Source of the DNA: Pseudomonas kairouanensis
GTDB lineage: Bacteria > Pseudomonadota > Gammaproteobacteria > Pseudomonadales > Pseudomonadaceae
Direction of reading: 5' to 3'
Length of the DNA stretch: 64,000 bases
Assembly: GCF_004682055.1 (NCBI RefSeq)
Contig: NZ_QUZU01000030.1
Span: 20,637 to 84,636 of the forward strand
The position numbers and the translations under genes are program-made. Each line of letters begins with the position of its first letter. Within the stretch, counting starts at the first letter, position 1. Shown piece after piece: positions 1 through 10,119 of the stretch. The notes under the pieces were generated by a model. The model was given only the letters and a program-made list of their open reading frames with translations. It did no database searches and was not told the DNA's origin.

Positions 1-70
1 CGATAGCGGTATACCAGTCAATTAATCTGTCGACTGATACACCGCTATCGGGAGCAAGCCCCCTCCCACA
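1..70. repeat. REP-type palindromic repeat, cut by window start
   Basis: The arms CGATAGCGGT (1-10) and ACCGCTATCG (41-50) form a stem. They are followed by the GGGAGCAAGCCCCCTCCCAC core typical of Pseudomonas intergenic REP elements. It lies just downstream of the solute-binding protein gene. The left partner of the REP pair is outside the window. Confidence 0.7.
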
Positions 71-109
71 GTTGCTCTGCTTCGTTTGGTAGTTAGTATT
101 TCAAAGTGA

Positions 110-1852
110 CTATTTGCGCGCCGCCTCCCACTGCTTAAGCAAGTCACCGTAAGCCACGGTCTCGCCTTTTGGCTTCTCATTCGCCAGTTTCGGCTTGGGC
201 GCGCCCGGCTGGTCGAACCAGTATTGCGCGTCACGCTCGGGGTTCATTTTCGGGCCGCACACCGGTTGCACCTTGGAGCGTTCCAGGCGCGTCATGATGG
301 CGTCTTGCTCTTTGGCCAGGTTGTCCAGCGCTTGCTGCGGGGTTTTCTCGCCGCTGGCGGCAGCAGCGATGTTGCTCCACCACAGTTGTGCCAGGCGCGG
401 GTAGTCCGGCACGTTGGTGCCGGTGGGCGACCATTCGGTGCGCGCCGGGCTGCGGTAGAACTCCACCAGGCCCCCGAGTTTGGGCGCCATGTCGGTCATG
501 GCCTGGGAGTTGATGTCGGACTCACGAATCGGCGTCAGGCCGACGATGGTTTTTTTCAGCGAGACGGTTTTGGAGGTCACGAACTGCGCGTAAAGCCAGG
601 CCGCGAGTTTCTGTTTCTCCGGCGTCGACTTGAGGAAGGTCCAGGAGCCTACGTCCTGATAGCCCTTTTTCATGCCCTTTTCCCAGTAAGGTCCGACCGG
701 CGACGGCGCCATGCGCCATTTCGGCGTGCCGTCGGCGTTCACCACTGGCAGGCCCGGCTTGACCATGTCGGCGGTAAACGCGGTGTACCAGAAGATCTGC
801 TGGGCGATGTTGCCTTGTGACGGCACCGGGCCCGATTCGGAGAAGGTCATGCCCGCCGCTTCCGGTGGTGCGTAGGCCTTCATCCAGTCCACGTATTTTT
901 GCGTTGCATACACTGCGGCCGGGCCGTTGGTGTCGCCGCCACGGGTGACGCTGGAGCCCACCGGGTGGCAGTCCTCCACGCGAATGCCCCACTCGTCCAC
1001 CGGCAAGCCGTTGGGCAAGCCCTTGTCGCCGCCACCGGCCATGGAGAACCAGGCATCGGTGAAGCGCCAGCCCAGGGACGGGTCTTTCTTGCCGTAGTCC
1101 ATGTGCCCGTAGATGCGCTTGCCGTCGATTTCCTTGACGTCTTCGCTGAAGAACTTAGCGATGTCTTCATAGGCTGACCAGTTCACCGGTACGCCCAGTT
1201 CATAGCCGTACTTTTCCTTGAACTTGGCTTTGAGGTCGGCACGCTCGAACCAGTCGGCGCGGAACCAGTAGAGGTTGGCGAACTGCTGGTCGGGCAGCTG
1301 GTAAACCTTGCCGTCGGGACCTGTCGTAAAGGAAATGCCGATAAAGTCCTTCAGGTCCAGGGTCGGCGAGGTGTAGTCCTTGCCTTCATTGGCCATCAGA
1401 TCGGTGAGGGATTCGGTCTTGCCGTAACGCACATGTGTGCCGATCAAGTCAGAGTCGTTGACCCAGCCGTCATAGATGTTCTTGTCCGACTGCATCTGGG
1501 TTTGCAGCTTTTCCACCACGTCGCCTTCCTGCAGCAGGTCGTGAGTGAGCTTGATCCCGGTGATTTCACTGAAGGCCTTGGCCAGCACCTTGGATTCGTA
1601 CTCGTGGGTGGTGAGGGTTTCTGACACCACGTTGATCTTCATCCCACGGAACGGCTCCGAGGCCTTGATAAACCACTTGAGTTCTTCAAGCTGCTGCTCG
1701 GCCGTGAGGGTGGAGGGTTTGAATTCGCTGCCGATCCATTTTTTTGCGGCATCTTCATACGCATCGGCCCAGGCCGAGGCGCTCAAACCGCTGAGGGCCA
1801 ATACGGCGGCCAATGAAATGCTATGTCGCAGCTTATTGTTCTTATTCAACAT
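110..1852 (-). CDS. ABC transporter substrate-binding protein, GlpV-like
   Basis: Periplasmic solute-binding protein (about 580 aa) of a glycerol/sugar-type ABC importer. The start at 1852 is chosen because AGGAGG lies just upstream and the protein then opens with a signal peptide (MLNKNNKLRHSISLAAVLAL, cleavage near SAWA-DAYED). An upstream in-frame start would only add sequence from the repeat region. The large size and the gene order with two permeases, two ATPases and a DUF2160 protein match the Rhizobium GlpSTPQUV glycerol system. It is the last gene of the leftward operon, separated from the DUF2160 gene by a REP pair. Substrate is inferred from context: glycerol or another polyol. Confidence 0.85.
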   Translation of the reverse strand: MLNKNNKLRHSISLAAVLALSGLSASAWADAYEDAAKKWIGSEFKPSTLTAEQQLEELKWFIKASEPFRGMKINVVSETLTTHEYESKVLAKAFSEITGIKLTHDLLQEGDVVEKLQTQMQSDKNIYDGWVNDSDLIGTHVRYGKTESLTDLMANEGKDYTSPTLDLKDFIGISFTTGPDGKVYQLPDQQFANLYWFRADWFERADLKAKFKEKYGYELGVPVNWSAYEDIAKFFSEDVKEIDGKRIYGHMDYGKKDPSLGWRFTDAWFSMAGGGDKGLPNGLPVDEWGIRVEDCHPVGSSVTRGGDTNGPAAVYATQKYVDWMKAYAPPEAAGMTFSESGPVPSQGNIAQQIFWYTAFTADMVKPGLPVVNADGTPKWRMAPSPVGPYWEKGMKKGYQDVGSWTFLKSTPEKQKLAAWLYAQFVTSKTVSLKKTIVGLTPIRESDINSQAMTDMAPKLGGLVEFYRSPARTEWSPTGTNVPDYPRLAQLWWSNIAAAASGEKTPQQALDNLAKEQDAIMTRLERSKVQPVCGPKMNPERDAQYWFDQPGAPKPKLANEKPKGETVAYGDLLKQWEAARK

Positions 1853-1899
1853 AGAGACCTCCTGGTTAATTTCAAAAAGAGCTACAGCCGCCACACCCT

Positions 1900-1997
1900 G
1901 TAGGAGCGAGCTTGCTCGCGAAGCACGCAAGGACAACGCGTTGAATCAGGGTGCACGCGTTATCGTTGGCGGTTTTCGCGAGCAAGCTCGCTCCTAC
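1900..1997. repeat. REP pair (BIME-like inverted repeat)
   Basis: Two 23-bp arms (1900-1922 and 1975-1997) beginning GTAGGAGCGAGCTTGCTCGC are perfect inverted copies about 50 bp apart. The element sits between the last two genes of the ABC operon, where it could form an mRNA hairpin that sets the relative amount of the binding-protein message. Confidence 0.8.
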
Positions 1998-2010
1998 TGG
2001 GGAAGCAGCA

Positions 2011-2286
2011 CTAGCCCCAGCGCATCACACTCAACAGCCATACCAGGGACAGCGCGGACGCCACCCAGATGCTCCAGTCGGTAACGCCGATCACCAGCAA
2101 ATGCAGGTAAGCGCTGCCGAGAAGACCGATAAACAAGCGATCACCACGGGTGGTGCTGATCGGTAAAAAACCGCGCCGGGGGATGCTCGGCGAACGCAGT
2201 TCCCAAGTGGTCATGCCCGCCAGAATCAGGGCGATGCCGCCAAAGAACAGTGCAGTGGGGGTGGTCCAGGCCATCCATTCCATCAT
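2011..2286 (-). CDS. Small integral membrane protein, DUF2160 (GlpU-like)
   Basis: A 91-aa protein with three hydrophobic segments (about residues 10-26, 51-68 and 71-88). The family travels with glycerol-type ABC importers; the Rhizobium homologue is GlpU, whose exact role is unknown. It starts with tandem ATGs (2284-2286 and 2281-2283) behind AGAGGA. It is 8 bp downstream of the second permease gene, so it is co-translated with the transporter. An accessory membrane subunit is an inference from conserved linkage. Confidence 0.8.
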   Translation of the reverse strand: MMEWMAWTTPTALFFGGIALILAGMTTWELRSPSIPRRGFLPISTTRGDRLFIGLLGSAYLHLLVIGVTDWSIWVASALSLVWLLSVMRWG

Positions 2287-2294
2287 CGATTCCT

Positions 2295-3095
<801 letters not shown>

Positions 3096-3105
3096 GTTGG
3101 CGGCC

Positions 3106-3968
<863 letters not shown>

Positions 3969-3972
<4 letters not shown>

Positions 3973-5066
3973 GGCTGCACCTCCAGCAGGTAGTCGTCGG
4001 CGTAGAGCATCAGCCATTGCGCGGGGAAGCTGATGGACGCCCTGCCGTCGGGTACCGGTTTGTCTTCGGCCAGGCGCACTTTCAACGGGGCGCCGTCAAG
4101 GTTGAGGGTCATGATCTTGTAGGTGCCAAGGTCTTCCAGGTGTGTGACGTCGGCTTGCAGGGCGTCGGGGTTGTACTCGTCCCAGACGTGGATAAATTCC
4201 GGGCGGATGCCCACCTGCAGTGTCGTGTAGTCCGTCTCGCTGAGGCGTTGCTGCAAGGCCTGGGACAGCGGCAGATGGGTATTGGCAAAACGCACCCCAC
4301 CCGCCTCGGCCTGCACTTCGATCAGATTCATCCCAGGGCTGCCGATGAAATAGCCGACAAAGGTGTGACTGGGTCGTTCGAACAGCTCGCGCGGGGTGCC
4401 GAACTGCACGATCTGCCCGCCGTACATCACCGCGATCTTGTCGGCGAAGGTCGAGGCCTCCAGCTGATCGTGGGTGACGTAGACCATGGTGATGTTGAAC
4501 TGCTCGTGGATCTGCTTGAGCTTGCGCCGCAGTTTCCACTTCAGGTGCGGGTCGATCACGGTGAGCGGTTCATCGAACAGGATCGCCGACACGTCGTCGC
4601 GCACCAGGCCACGGCCCATGGAGACTTTCTGTTTTTCGTCGGCGGTGAGGTTGCGGGCTTTCTTGTTCAGCAGGTTTTGCAGGTCAAGGACTTCGGCGAT
4701 TTCCTGCACCTTGCTGTGAATTTTCGCCTCGGCCATGCCCTGGTTTCGCAGGGGGAATGCCAGGTTATCGAACACGGTCATGGTGTCGTACACCACCGGG
4801 AACTGGAACACCTGGGCGATATTGCGTTTTTCCGGAGTGAGGTCGTTGACCACCTTGGCATCGAACAGCACTTGGCCTTCGGACGGGCTCAGCAAGCCGG
4901 AGATGATATTGAGCAAGGTCGACTTGCCGCAGCCGGACGGCCCCAGCAAGGCGTAGGCCCCGCCCTGCTCCCAAATATGATTCATTGCGCGTATGGCGTA
5001 GTCCTCAGGGCCGCTAGGCGTAGGGCTGTAACTGTGGGCCAGGTTCTGCAAATGGATCTCGGCCAT
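3969..5066 (-). CDS. ABC transporter ATP-binding protein (GlpT-like)
   Basis: 365-aa MalK/UgpC-type ATPase. Walker A is GPSGCGKST (about residues 38-46) and Walker B is ILFDEPLTV. The signature loop reads LTADEKQKVSMGRGL rather than LSGGQQQR, so this is a degenerate C-loop subunit expected to pair with the canonical partner ATPase. A TOBE-type regulatory domain occupies the C-terminal third. The start codon overlaps the stop codon of the partner ATPase by one base. Confidence 0.9.
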
Positions 5067-6160
5067 CAGGCAACCCTCGCGACACGGCGCCCGGGGGCCT
5101 GGACCAAGCGGCCCTGGCCATCGAACACAAAGAGTTTATGGGTGGGGATGTACACGCGAATCGGCGCATCGACGTCGTACTCGTGCACGCCGGGCAGGTG
5201 CAACACCAGCAGGAAGTGCTCGCTGCGCACATGCAGGAAGGTTTCCGAGCCACTGATCTCGGCCACCTCCACGGTGACGGCCAGTTCCAGGTCATCGTCG
5301 TTGCTGGGCACCAGGCTGATGTGGCTGGGGCGCACGCCAAAGCGGAACTCGCCTTCGCCGATGGGGCGCAAATCGACGTTCAGCGGGAAGTGCACGAAAT
5401 TGGCAAAGCTGACTTCGTTGCCGCTGATACGCCCTGGCATCAGGTTGATCGGCGGCTCGGAAAACAGCTCGGCGGCCAGCACGGTCTGCGGTTGGTGGTA
5501 GACCTCGGCGGCCTTGCCGCTCTGGATCACCCGGCCTTCGTGGAGGATGGTGGTGGTGCCGCCCAGGGCCAGGGCTTCGTTGGGTTCGGTGGTGGCGTAG
5601 ATGGCGATGGTATGGCGCGCCTTGAACAACTCGCGCATTTCCTGACGCAGTTCTTCGCGCAGTTTGTAGTCCAGGTTCACCAGGGGCTCATCGAACAGGA
5701 TCAGTTCGGCGTCTTTCACCAGGGCCCGAGCCATGGCCGTGCGTTGCTGCTGGCCGCCGGACAGCTCCAGCGGGTGGCGCTGCAGGAACTTCTCGATGCG
5801 CAGCATCCTGGCGGTTTCCAGCACCTTGCTCTGGATGACCTCCTTAGCCACACCGGCCTGGCGCAACGGCGAGGCGATGTTCTCGAACACGGTCATGGTG
5901 GGGTAGTTGATGAACTGCTGATACACCATCGACACGTTGCGCAGGCGTACCGGCTTTTGCGTGACGTCCACGCCATTCATCAGGATGCGGCCGCTGTCGG
6001 GTTTGTCCAGGCCGGCCATCAGGCGCATCAGGCTGGTCTTGCCCGACAGGGTGCGGCCGAGCAACACGTTGAAGGAACCGGCTTCGAAACGCAGGGTGGC
6101 GTCGTCAATCCAGGTTTGCCCTTCTACGACGCGGGAGACATGTTCCAGGGTCAATGACAT
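5066..6160 (-). CDS. ABC transporter ATP-binding protein (GlpS-like)
   Basis: 364-aa ATPase and first gene of the operon. The signature LSGGQQQRTAMARAL and Walker B LILFDEPL are canonical. Walker A is altered (GRTLSGKTS instead of GxxGxGKS/T), a trait of this half of the GlpS/GlpT heterodimer; each subunit contributes one consensus half-site. The start at 6160 gives MSLTLEHVSRVVEG behind AAGGT. A longer frame reaches into the promoter and is rejected. An AATAATAA motif lies immediately upstream of the ribosome site. Confidence 0.9.
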   Translation of the reverse strand: MSLTLEHVSRVVEGQTWIDDATLRFEAGSFNVLLGRTLSGKTSLMRLMAGLDKPDSGRILMNGVDVTQKPVRLRNVSMVYQQFINYPTMTVFENIASPLRQAGVAKEVIQSKVLETARMLRIEKFLQRHPLELSGGQQQRTAMARALVKDAELILFDEPLVNLDYKLREELRQEMRELFKARHTIAIYATTEPNEALALGGTTTILHEGRVIQSGKAAEVYHQPQTVLAAELFSEPPINLMPGRISGNEVSFANFVHFPLNVDLRPIGEGEFRFGVRPSHISLVPSNDDDLELAVTVEVAEISGSETFLHVRSEHFLLVLHLPGVHEYDVDAPIRVYIPTHKLFVFDGQGRLVQAPGRRVARVA

Positions 6161-6173
6161 GACACGACCTTTT

Positions 6174-6181
6174 TTATTATT
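6174..6181 (-). promoter_or_regulatory. CA motif (AANAANAA) at the glpS-like gene, candidate Crc/Hfq site
   Basis: The message reads AATAATAAAAAAGG ending at the ribosome site of the first ABC gene. AANAANAA at the translation start is the known target of Hfq/Crc-mediated catabolite repression in Pseudomonas. A second such motif precedes the divergent regulator. Confidence 0.55.
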
Positions 6182-6205
6182 GGAATGAATCTGGCCATTC
6201 GTCAG

Positions 6206-6221
6206 AGCGAGTTTCGTGCCA
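6206..6221 (-). promoter_or_regulatory. Sigma-54 (-24/-12) promoter of the ABC operon
   Basis: On the minus strand the sequence is TGGCACGAAACTCGCT, matching 11 of the 12 defined positions of TGGCACGNNNNTTGCW, with GG and GC at the required 10-bp spacing. It faces the ABC operon about 46 bp upstream of its first codon. The divergent gene encodes a sigma-54 activator, so the pairing is coherent. Confidence 0.85.
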
Positions 6222-6264
6222 AAACGCCAAGGGCTTGATGTGTAAGGAAATGGGGGAAACGGGA

Positions 6265-6333
6265 TGTTCGGGAGTGAACACTTCGGGTGAACAACTGAAC
6301 AGTTGCGGGGTTGACAATGAACAGTTCTGAACA
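6265..6333. promoter_or_regulatory. TGAACA array, candidate enhancer sites for the sigma-54 activator
   Basis: TGAACA occurs five times in one direction (6275, 6288, 6296, 6318, 6328). An inverted TGTTC at 6265 makes the palindrome TGTTC-N6-GAACA (6265-6280). The array is 45-125 bp upstream of the -24/-12 element, the usual place for an upstream activating sequence, and close to the regulator's own gene. Confidence 0.6.
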
Positions 6334-6360
6334 ACACTCTCACGACCAACACAGGACAAA

Positions 6361-6450
6361 TGTGGGAGCGGGCTTGCTCGCGAATGCGGTAGATCAGTCA
6401 ATGCACCTGGTGACTGACAGTCCGCTTTCGCGAGCAAGCCCGCTCCCACA
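6361..6450. repeat. REP pair (BIME-like inverted repeat)
   Basis: Perfect 23-bp inverted arms at 6361-6383 and 6428-6450 (TGTGGGAGCGGGCTTGCTCG...) lie between the TGAACA array and the regulator gene. Same family as the other REP elements in the window, with a variant core. Confidence 0.8.
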
Positions 6451-6492
6451 TTTTGATCCGGTTTCAATCGTTGGATTGTGCAAGGCCCCCAT

Positions 6493-6500
6493 AACAATAA
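6493..6500 (+). promoter_or_regulatory. CA motif (AACAATAA) at the sigma-54 regulator gene
   Basis: AACAATAA lies 16 bp upstream of the regulator's ATG and next to its AAGGT ribosome site, a typical Crc/Hfq target position. It mirrors the motif at the divergent transporter gene. Confidence 0.5.
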
Positions 6501-6516
6501 AAACGAAGGTCGCCCC

Positions 6517-8322
6517 ATGGCCGAACCCTTGTCTCACGACACCCTCATCCAGGAATCCTGGCGCCGCTGCCGCGCCTTTGGCCTGGACCACCAAAGCACG
6601 CCCAGCTTCGACCAGCTCCCCGCCGAGGGCATCAGCCAGTTGCTGGAAAGCCAGCATTCCCTGGTGCAGACCACCCACCAGGAAGTGCTGCCTTACTACG
6701 AGAACATCCTGAGCAATTCCAACTGCCTGATCATGCTGGCCGACAACCAGGGCCAGGTGCTGACCTCGTGGGGCACCCAGCGCTTTATCGAGCCGAAGCT
6801 GGCCCGTGGCTTCACCCCCGGTGCCAGCTGGCAGGAGCGCTCCAGCGGCACCAATGCCATCGGCACCGCGCTGGCCTGTGCGCAGGCGGTGCATATCGAG
6901 CACGATGAGCACTTTCTCAAGGCCAACCGCTTCATGACCGGCTCCGCCGCGCCGATCTTCGATGCCCAGCGCGAGATCATTGCGGTGCTGGATGTGTCCA
7001 GCGACAGCTACCTGCCGCCGTCCCACACCTTGGGCATGGTCAAGATGATGAGCCAGACGGTTGAAAACCGGCTGATCCTCAACCTGTTTCGCGGCGAGCA
7101 TTTCCAACTGACCTTCAATACCGGCCTGAGCAACCTGGACAGCCAGTGGGCGGGCCTGCTGATTTTTGATGAAAGCGGCCAGGTGCTGTCGGCCAATCGT
7201 CGCGCCGACAATTTGCTGGGCATCAGCTTGTCGCGGGTGATGATCGACAGTCTGTTCAAGGTGTCGCTGCTGGAGTTGCTCAACCAGCCCGAAGGCTTGC
7301 CGTTTTCGTTGCAGGCGGCAGGACGCAATCGCTTCCAGTGCCTGTTGAGGCGGCCCCAGCATGTGCCAGTGCAAGCACGCGTGTTCAAGGAGCCGCCAAA
7401 GCCTGCGCCCATTGGCCTCCAGACCCTGCATTTTGGCGATGTGCGCGTAGAGAAAGCCGTGCGCCAGGCCGAGCGTTTGTTGGAAAAGGACATTCCATTG
7501 CTCATCCACGGCGAAACCGGGGTGGGCAAAGAGCTGTTCGTCAAAGCCCTGCACCAGGCCAGTTCCCGCAGCCAGCAGGCGTTTATCGCCGTGAACTGTG
7601 CGGCGATCCCGGCGGAGCTGGTGGAATCGGAACTGTTCGGCTACGAAAAAGGTGCGTTCACTGGCGCCAATCAAAAAGGCAGCATTGGCCTGATCCGCAA
7701 GGCCGACAAGGGCACGCTGTTTCTCGATGAGATCGGCGATATGCCCCTGCCGACCCAGGCCCGTTTGTTGCGGGTATTGCAGGAGCGTTGCGTGCAACCG
7801 GTGGGCAGCAGCGAGTTGTTCCCGGTGGATTTGCGCATCATCTCGGCCACTAACCGCGCCCTGCGGGAATGGGTGCACGCCGGACGCTTTCGTGAGGATT
7901 TGTACTACCGCATCGGCGGCCTGACCCTGGAGCTGCCGCCATTGCGCGAGCGTACCGACAAGCGCGCCCTGTTCCAGCAACTGTGGCAGCAACACCGCGC
8001 CCCTACCCAATGGGCCGGGCTGAGCGCCGAGGTGTTGACGTTATTCGAGCAACACCCATGGCCGGGCAATTTGCGCCAGGTCAGCAGCGTGTTGCAGGTG
8101 GCGTTGGCGATGGCCGAGGAACAGCCGATTCGCCGAGAGCACCTGCCGGATGATTTTTTTGTGGATTTGAACCTGCTGGCAACGCTGCCAACTGGCGCCC
8201 CCCTGGATGACAGCCTCGACCTGACCCAGCGCCTCAAGGCGGCCGGCGGGAATATCTCCCACCTGGCCCGTGAGCTGGGGGTGAGCCGCAATACGTTGTA
8301 CAAGCGTTTGCGCCAACCCTAG
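6517..8322 (+). CDS. Sigma-54-dependent transcriptional regulator, AcoR-like
   Basis: 601-aa enhancer-binding protein. The N-terminal 300 residues contain a GAF-like sensor region with no receiver domain, so it probably binds a small ligand. The AAA+ domain has Walker A GETGVGKE (about 332), the sigma-54 contact loop GAFTGA (about 379) and Walker B GTLFLDEIGDM. The C terminus is a Fis-type helix-turn-helix (GGNISHLARELGVSRNTLYK). The start at 6517 has AAGGT at good spacing; 13 further upstream codons are possible. It is divergent from a transporter with a sigma-54 promoter and is therefore its likely activator. Its stop codon overlaps that of the convergent fecR-like gene in a CTAG palindrome. 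Confidence 0.9.
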   Translation: MAEPLSHDTLIQESWRRCRAFGLDHQSTPSFDQLPAEGISQLLESQHSLVQTTHQEVLPYYENILSNSNCLIMLADNQGQVLTSWGTQRFIEPKLARGFTPGASWQERSSGTNAIGTALACAQAVHIEHDEHFLKANRFMTGSAAPIFDAQREIIAVLDVSSDSYLPPSHTLGMVKMMSQTVENRLILNLFRGEHFQLTFNTGLSNLDSQWAGLLIFDESGQVLSANRRADNLLGISLSRVMIDSLFKVSLLELLNQPEGLPFSLQAAGRNRFQCLLRRPQHVPVQARVFKEPPKPAPIGLQTLHFGDVRVEKAVRQAERLLEKDIPLLIHGETGVGKELFVKALHQASSRSQQAFIAVNCAAIPAELVESELFGYEKGAFTGANQKGSIGLIRKADKGTLFLDEIGDMPLPTQARLLRVLQERCVQPVGSSELFPVDLRIISATNRALREWVHAGRFREDLYYRIGGLTLELPPLRERTDKRALFQQLWQQHRAPTQWAGLSAEVLTLFEQHPWPGNLRQVSSVLQVALAMAEEQPIRREHLPDDFFVDLNLLATLPTGAPLDDSLDLTQRLKAAGGNISHLARELGVSRNTLYKRLRQP

Positions 8323-9251
8323 CGCGGTTTGACCACCACCAGCAGGTCGGTGAAGTACTCCACCTGGATCGGCAGGTTGTCGGCCAGGGACGCGAGCGCC
8401 GCCGCCGTGTCGTCCAGCTTGAACACCCCGGACACACGCAGGTTCTGCAGGGCCTGGGGGTCGAAACGCACCAGGCCGTGGCGGTAGCTGGCCAGGGTTT
8501 GCAGTACGTCGCCCAGGGGTTGGTCGTTGACCTTGAGCAGGCCACGGGTCCAGGCGTCGGGGTCGCTGCTGTTGGTGGCTTGCGGGGTCAGGGCGCGCCC
8601 GTGATCGAGGATCGCACGCTGGCCGGCCGTGACCTTGACCCCTTCGCTGCTGTCGCCTTTGACCGCCACGCTGGACTCGATCACCGTCACCAAGGTGGTC
8701 CCGTCCTCTAAGCGTTTGACCAGATAGCGCGTGCCCAACGCGGTCGCCGTGCCCTGGTCGGTGCGCACCACGAACGGCCGTTGCGCATCCTTGGCCACGT
8801 CCACCCACAACTCGCCTTGCAGCAGTTCGATCACCCGTTGGTGGCCGTCGAATTTCACGTCCACTGCCGAGTTGCTGTTGAGCTGCAATTGGCTGCCGTC
8901 TTCAAGGGCAATCTGTCGACGCTCGCCAACGCTGGTGCGTTGGTCGGCCATCCACACCGGCAAGTGATCCAGGCCGAACCAGCCACACATGAGCATACCC
9001 ACCAGCCCCGCCACCTGCGCGCCACGCGGGCGGCGTGGGGCAAAGGCGCGGTTGAGGGCGACGCGTGCCGGTTTGGCGGGCACAGTGTCGAAGCTGCCCC
9101 ACAGGCCGCGCATGCGGTCGATGGCCAGGGCGTGACGCGGATCGGCCTGGCACCAGCTGTCGAAGGCACGGCGGTCGGCGTCGGTGACGTCCTCGTCGTG
9201 CAGGCGTGTCAGCCAATTCGCGGCTTGCTGGATGATCTGTTCGGTGTTCAT
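8319..9251 (-). CDS. FecR-family anti-sigma factor / sigma regulator
   Basis: 310-aa inner-membrane regulator. It has an N-terminal anti-sigma region (about 1-75), one membrane helix (about 78-96), a FecR periplasmic domain (about 105-215, including ALEDGSQLQLNSNSAV and GELWVDVA) and a C-terminal STN-like/DUF4974 domain (about 230-310). It transmits occupancy of an outer-membrane receptor to its partner sigma factor, whose gene it overlaps by ATGA. Confidence 0.92.
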   Translation of the reverse strand: MNTEQIIQQAANWLTRLHDEDVTDADRRAFDSWCQADPRHALAIDRMRGLWGSFDTVPAKPARVALNRAFAPRRPRGAQVAGLVGMLMCGWFGLDHLPVWMADQRTSVGERRQIALEDGSQLQLNSNSAVDVKFDGHQRVIELLQGELWVDVAKDAQRPFVVRTDQGTATALGTRYLVKRLEDGTTLVTVIESSVAVKGDSSEGVKVTAGQRAILDHGRALTPQATNSSDPDAWTRGLLKVNDQPLGDVLQTLASYRHGLVRFDPQALQNLRVSGVFKLDDTAAALASLADNLPIQVEYFTDLLVVVKPR

Positions 9252-9790
9252 GCCAGCGGTTGCGCCCCATGCAGGCTGTGGTAGCAGTGCACCAGCGCGT
9301 TGGAGATATAGTTTTTGACGGTGCTGGGTGACACGCCCAACTGGGTAGCGATTTCGCTGTAGGTCAGCCCGTCGAGGCGACTGAGCAGGAAGGCTTCACG
9401 AGCCTTGGCAGGTAAGCCGGCGAGCATCTCGGCGATGCGCTCCAGGGCTTGCAGCGCTACGTGAATCGCGGCCGGGTCGGGCATGCCGGCGTCTTCGCAC
9501 TGGATCACCAGGGCTTGCATGTAGGCTTTTTCGATAACGCGACGACGGGCCCCGTCGATCAGCAGGCGCCCCGCCGTGGTGGCCAGGAAGGCGCGGGGTT
9601 CCTGGATGTTCTGCGGTTCGGCCAGCATGAGTACGCGGATGAACGCGTCGTGGGCCAGGTCGGCGGCATGCTGGGAACAACCGAGTTTTCTGCGCAGCCA
9701 GCCGTGCAACCAGCCGTGGTGCTCGCTGTACATCGCCGTAAGGGTCTGCTGGCGGACTGAATCGCCGAGCGCGGCCGGAATGTTGTGCAT
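9248..9790 (-). CDS. FecI-like ECF RNA polymerase sigma factor
   Basis: 180-aa extracytoplasmic-function sigma factor. Region 2 contains YSEHHGWLHGWLRRKLGCSQHAADLAHDAF; region 4 contains LPAKAREAFLLSRLDGLTYSEIA with the recognition helix SPSTVKNYI. It pairs with the overlapping fecR-like gene. The ATG at 9790 is preferred; a TTG two codons upstream is also possible. Likely to direct transcription of the neighbouring TonB-dependent receptor gene under iron limitation (inferred from family). Confidence 0.92.
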   Translation of the reverse strand: MHNIPAALGDSVRQQTLTAMYSEHHGWLHGWLRRKLGCSQHAADLAHDAFIRVLMLAEPQNIQEPRAFLATTAGRLLIDGARRRVIEKAYMQALVIQCEDAGMPDPAAIHVALQALERIAEMLAGLPAKAREAFLLSRLDGLTYSEIATQLGVSPSTVKNYISNALVHCYHSLHGAQPLA

Positions 9791-9872
9791 GCGCAAAAAG
9801 GTCTCAAATGGGAAGTGTTACCAATTGCGTGAACAATGCCAGTAAAACGGCGAGGGGGCAAGGATCTCTAAG

Positions 9873-9886
9873 TTGATACAAATCAA
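9873..9886. promoter_or_regulatory. Perfect Anr/FNR-type box TTGAT-N4-ATCAA
   Basis: TTGATACAAATCAA is an exact match to the Anr/Fnr consensus, extended to GTTGAT/ATCAAC (9872-9887). It lies about 83-96 bp upstream of the fecI-like ATG, between it and the REP pair, with no other gene nearby. It suggests oxygen control of the sigma factor. Confidence 0.6.
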
Positions 9887-10024
9887 CGGTGGGAGGGGGT
9901 GTGCATGCGATGGGTATAGGTATCCGCCTCGGCAAGCCTGCGTTCGGCCAGCGTGGTTTAACAGGGCGCCTAAGATCAAGAGCCAGAGCAAACCACTCTC
10001 TAACTGATGTATGGAGATCAAAAC

Positions 10025-10113
10025 TGTGGGAGGGGGCTTGCCCCCGATGAGGGAGTGTCAGTCGAAAAATTTGCCGCTGACACACCGCCATCGGGGGCAA
10101 GCCCCCTCCCACA
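10025..10113. repeat. REP pair between receptor and fecI genes
   Basis: The arms 10025-10049 and 10089-10113 (TGTGGGAGGGGGCTTGCCCC...) are perfect inverted repeats. The pair immediately follows the stop codon of the TonB-dependent receptor and so may end or stabilise its message. Together with the Anr-type box it accounts for the 329-bp gap 9791-10119. Confidence 0.85.
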
Positions 10114-10119
10114 TTTTTA

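Noticed and set aside
4017..5501. 494-aa plus-strand frame opposite the ABC ATPase genes
   Set aside because: Long only because of GC-rich codon bias; no protein-like motif and fully antisense to two clear ATPases.
6394..8010. 538-aa minus-strand frame opposite the sigma-54 regulator
   Set aside because: Antisense shadow; begins in the regulator's AAA+ region and has no recognisable domain.
8319..8322. Overlapping stop codons of the sigma-54 regulator and fecR in CTAG
   Set aside because: A neat arrangement but common in compact genomes; no functional meaning inferred.
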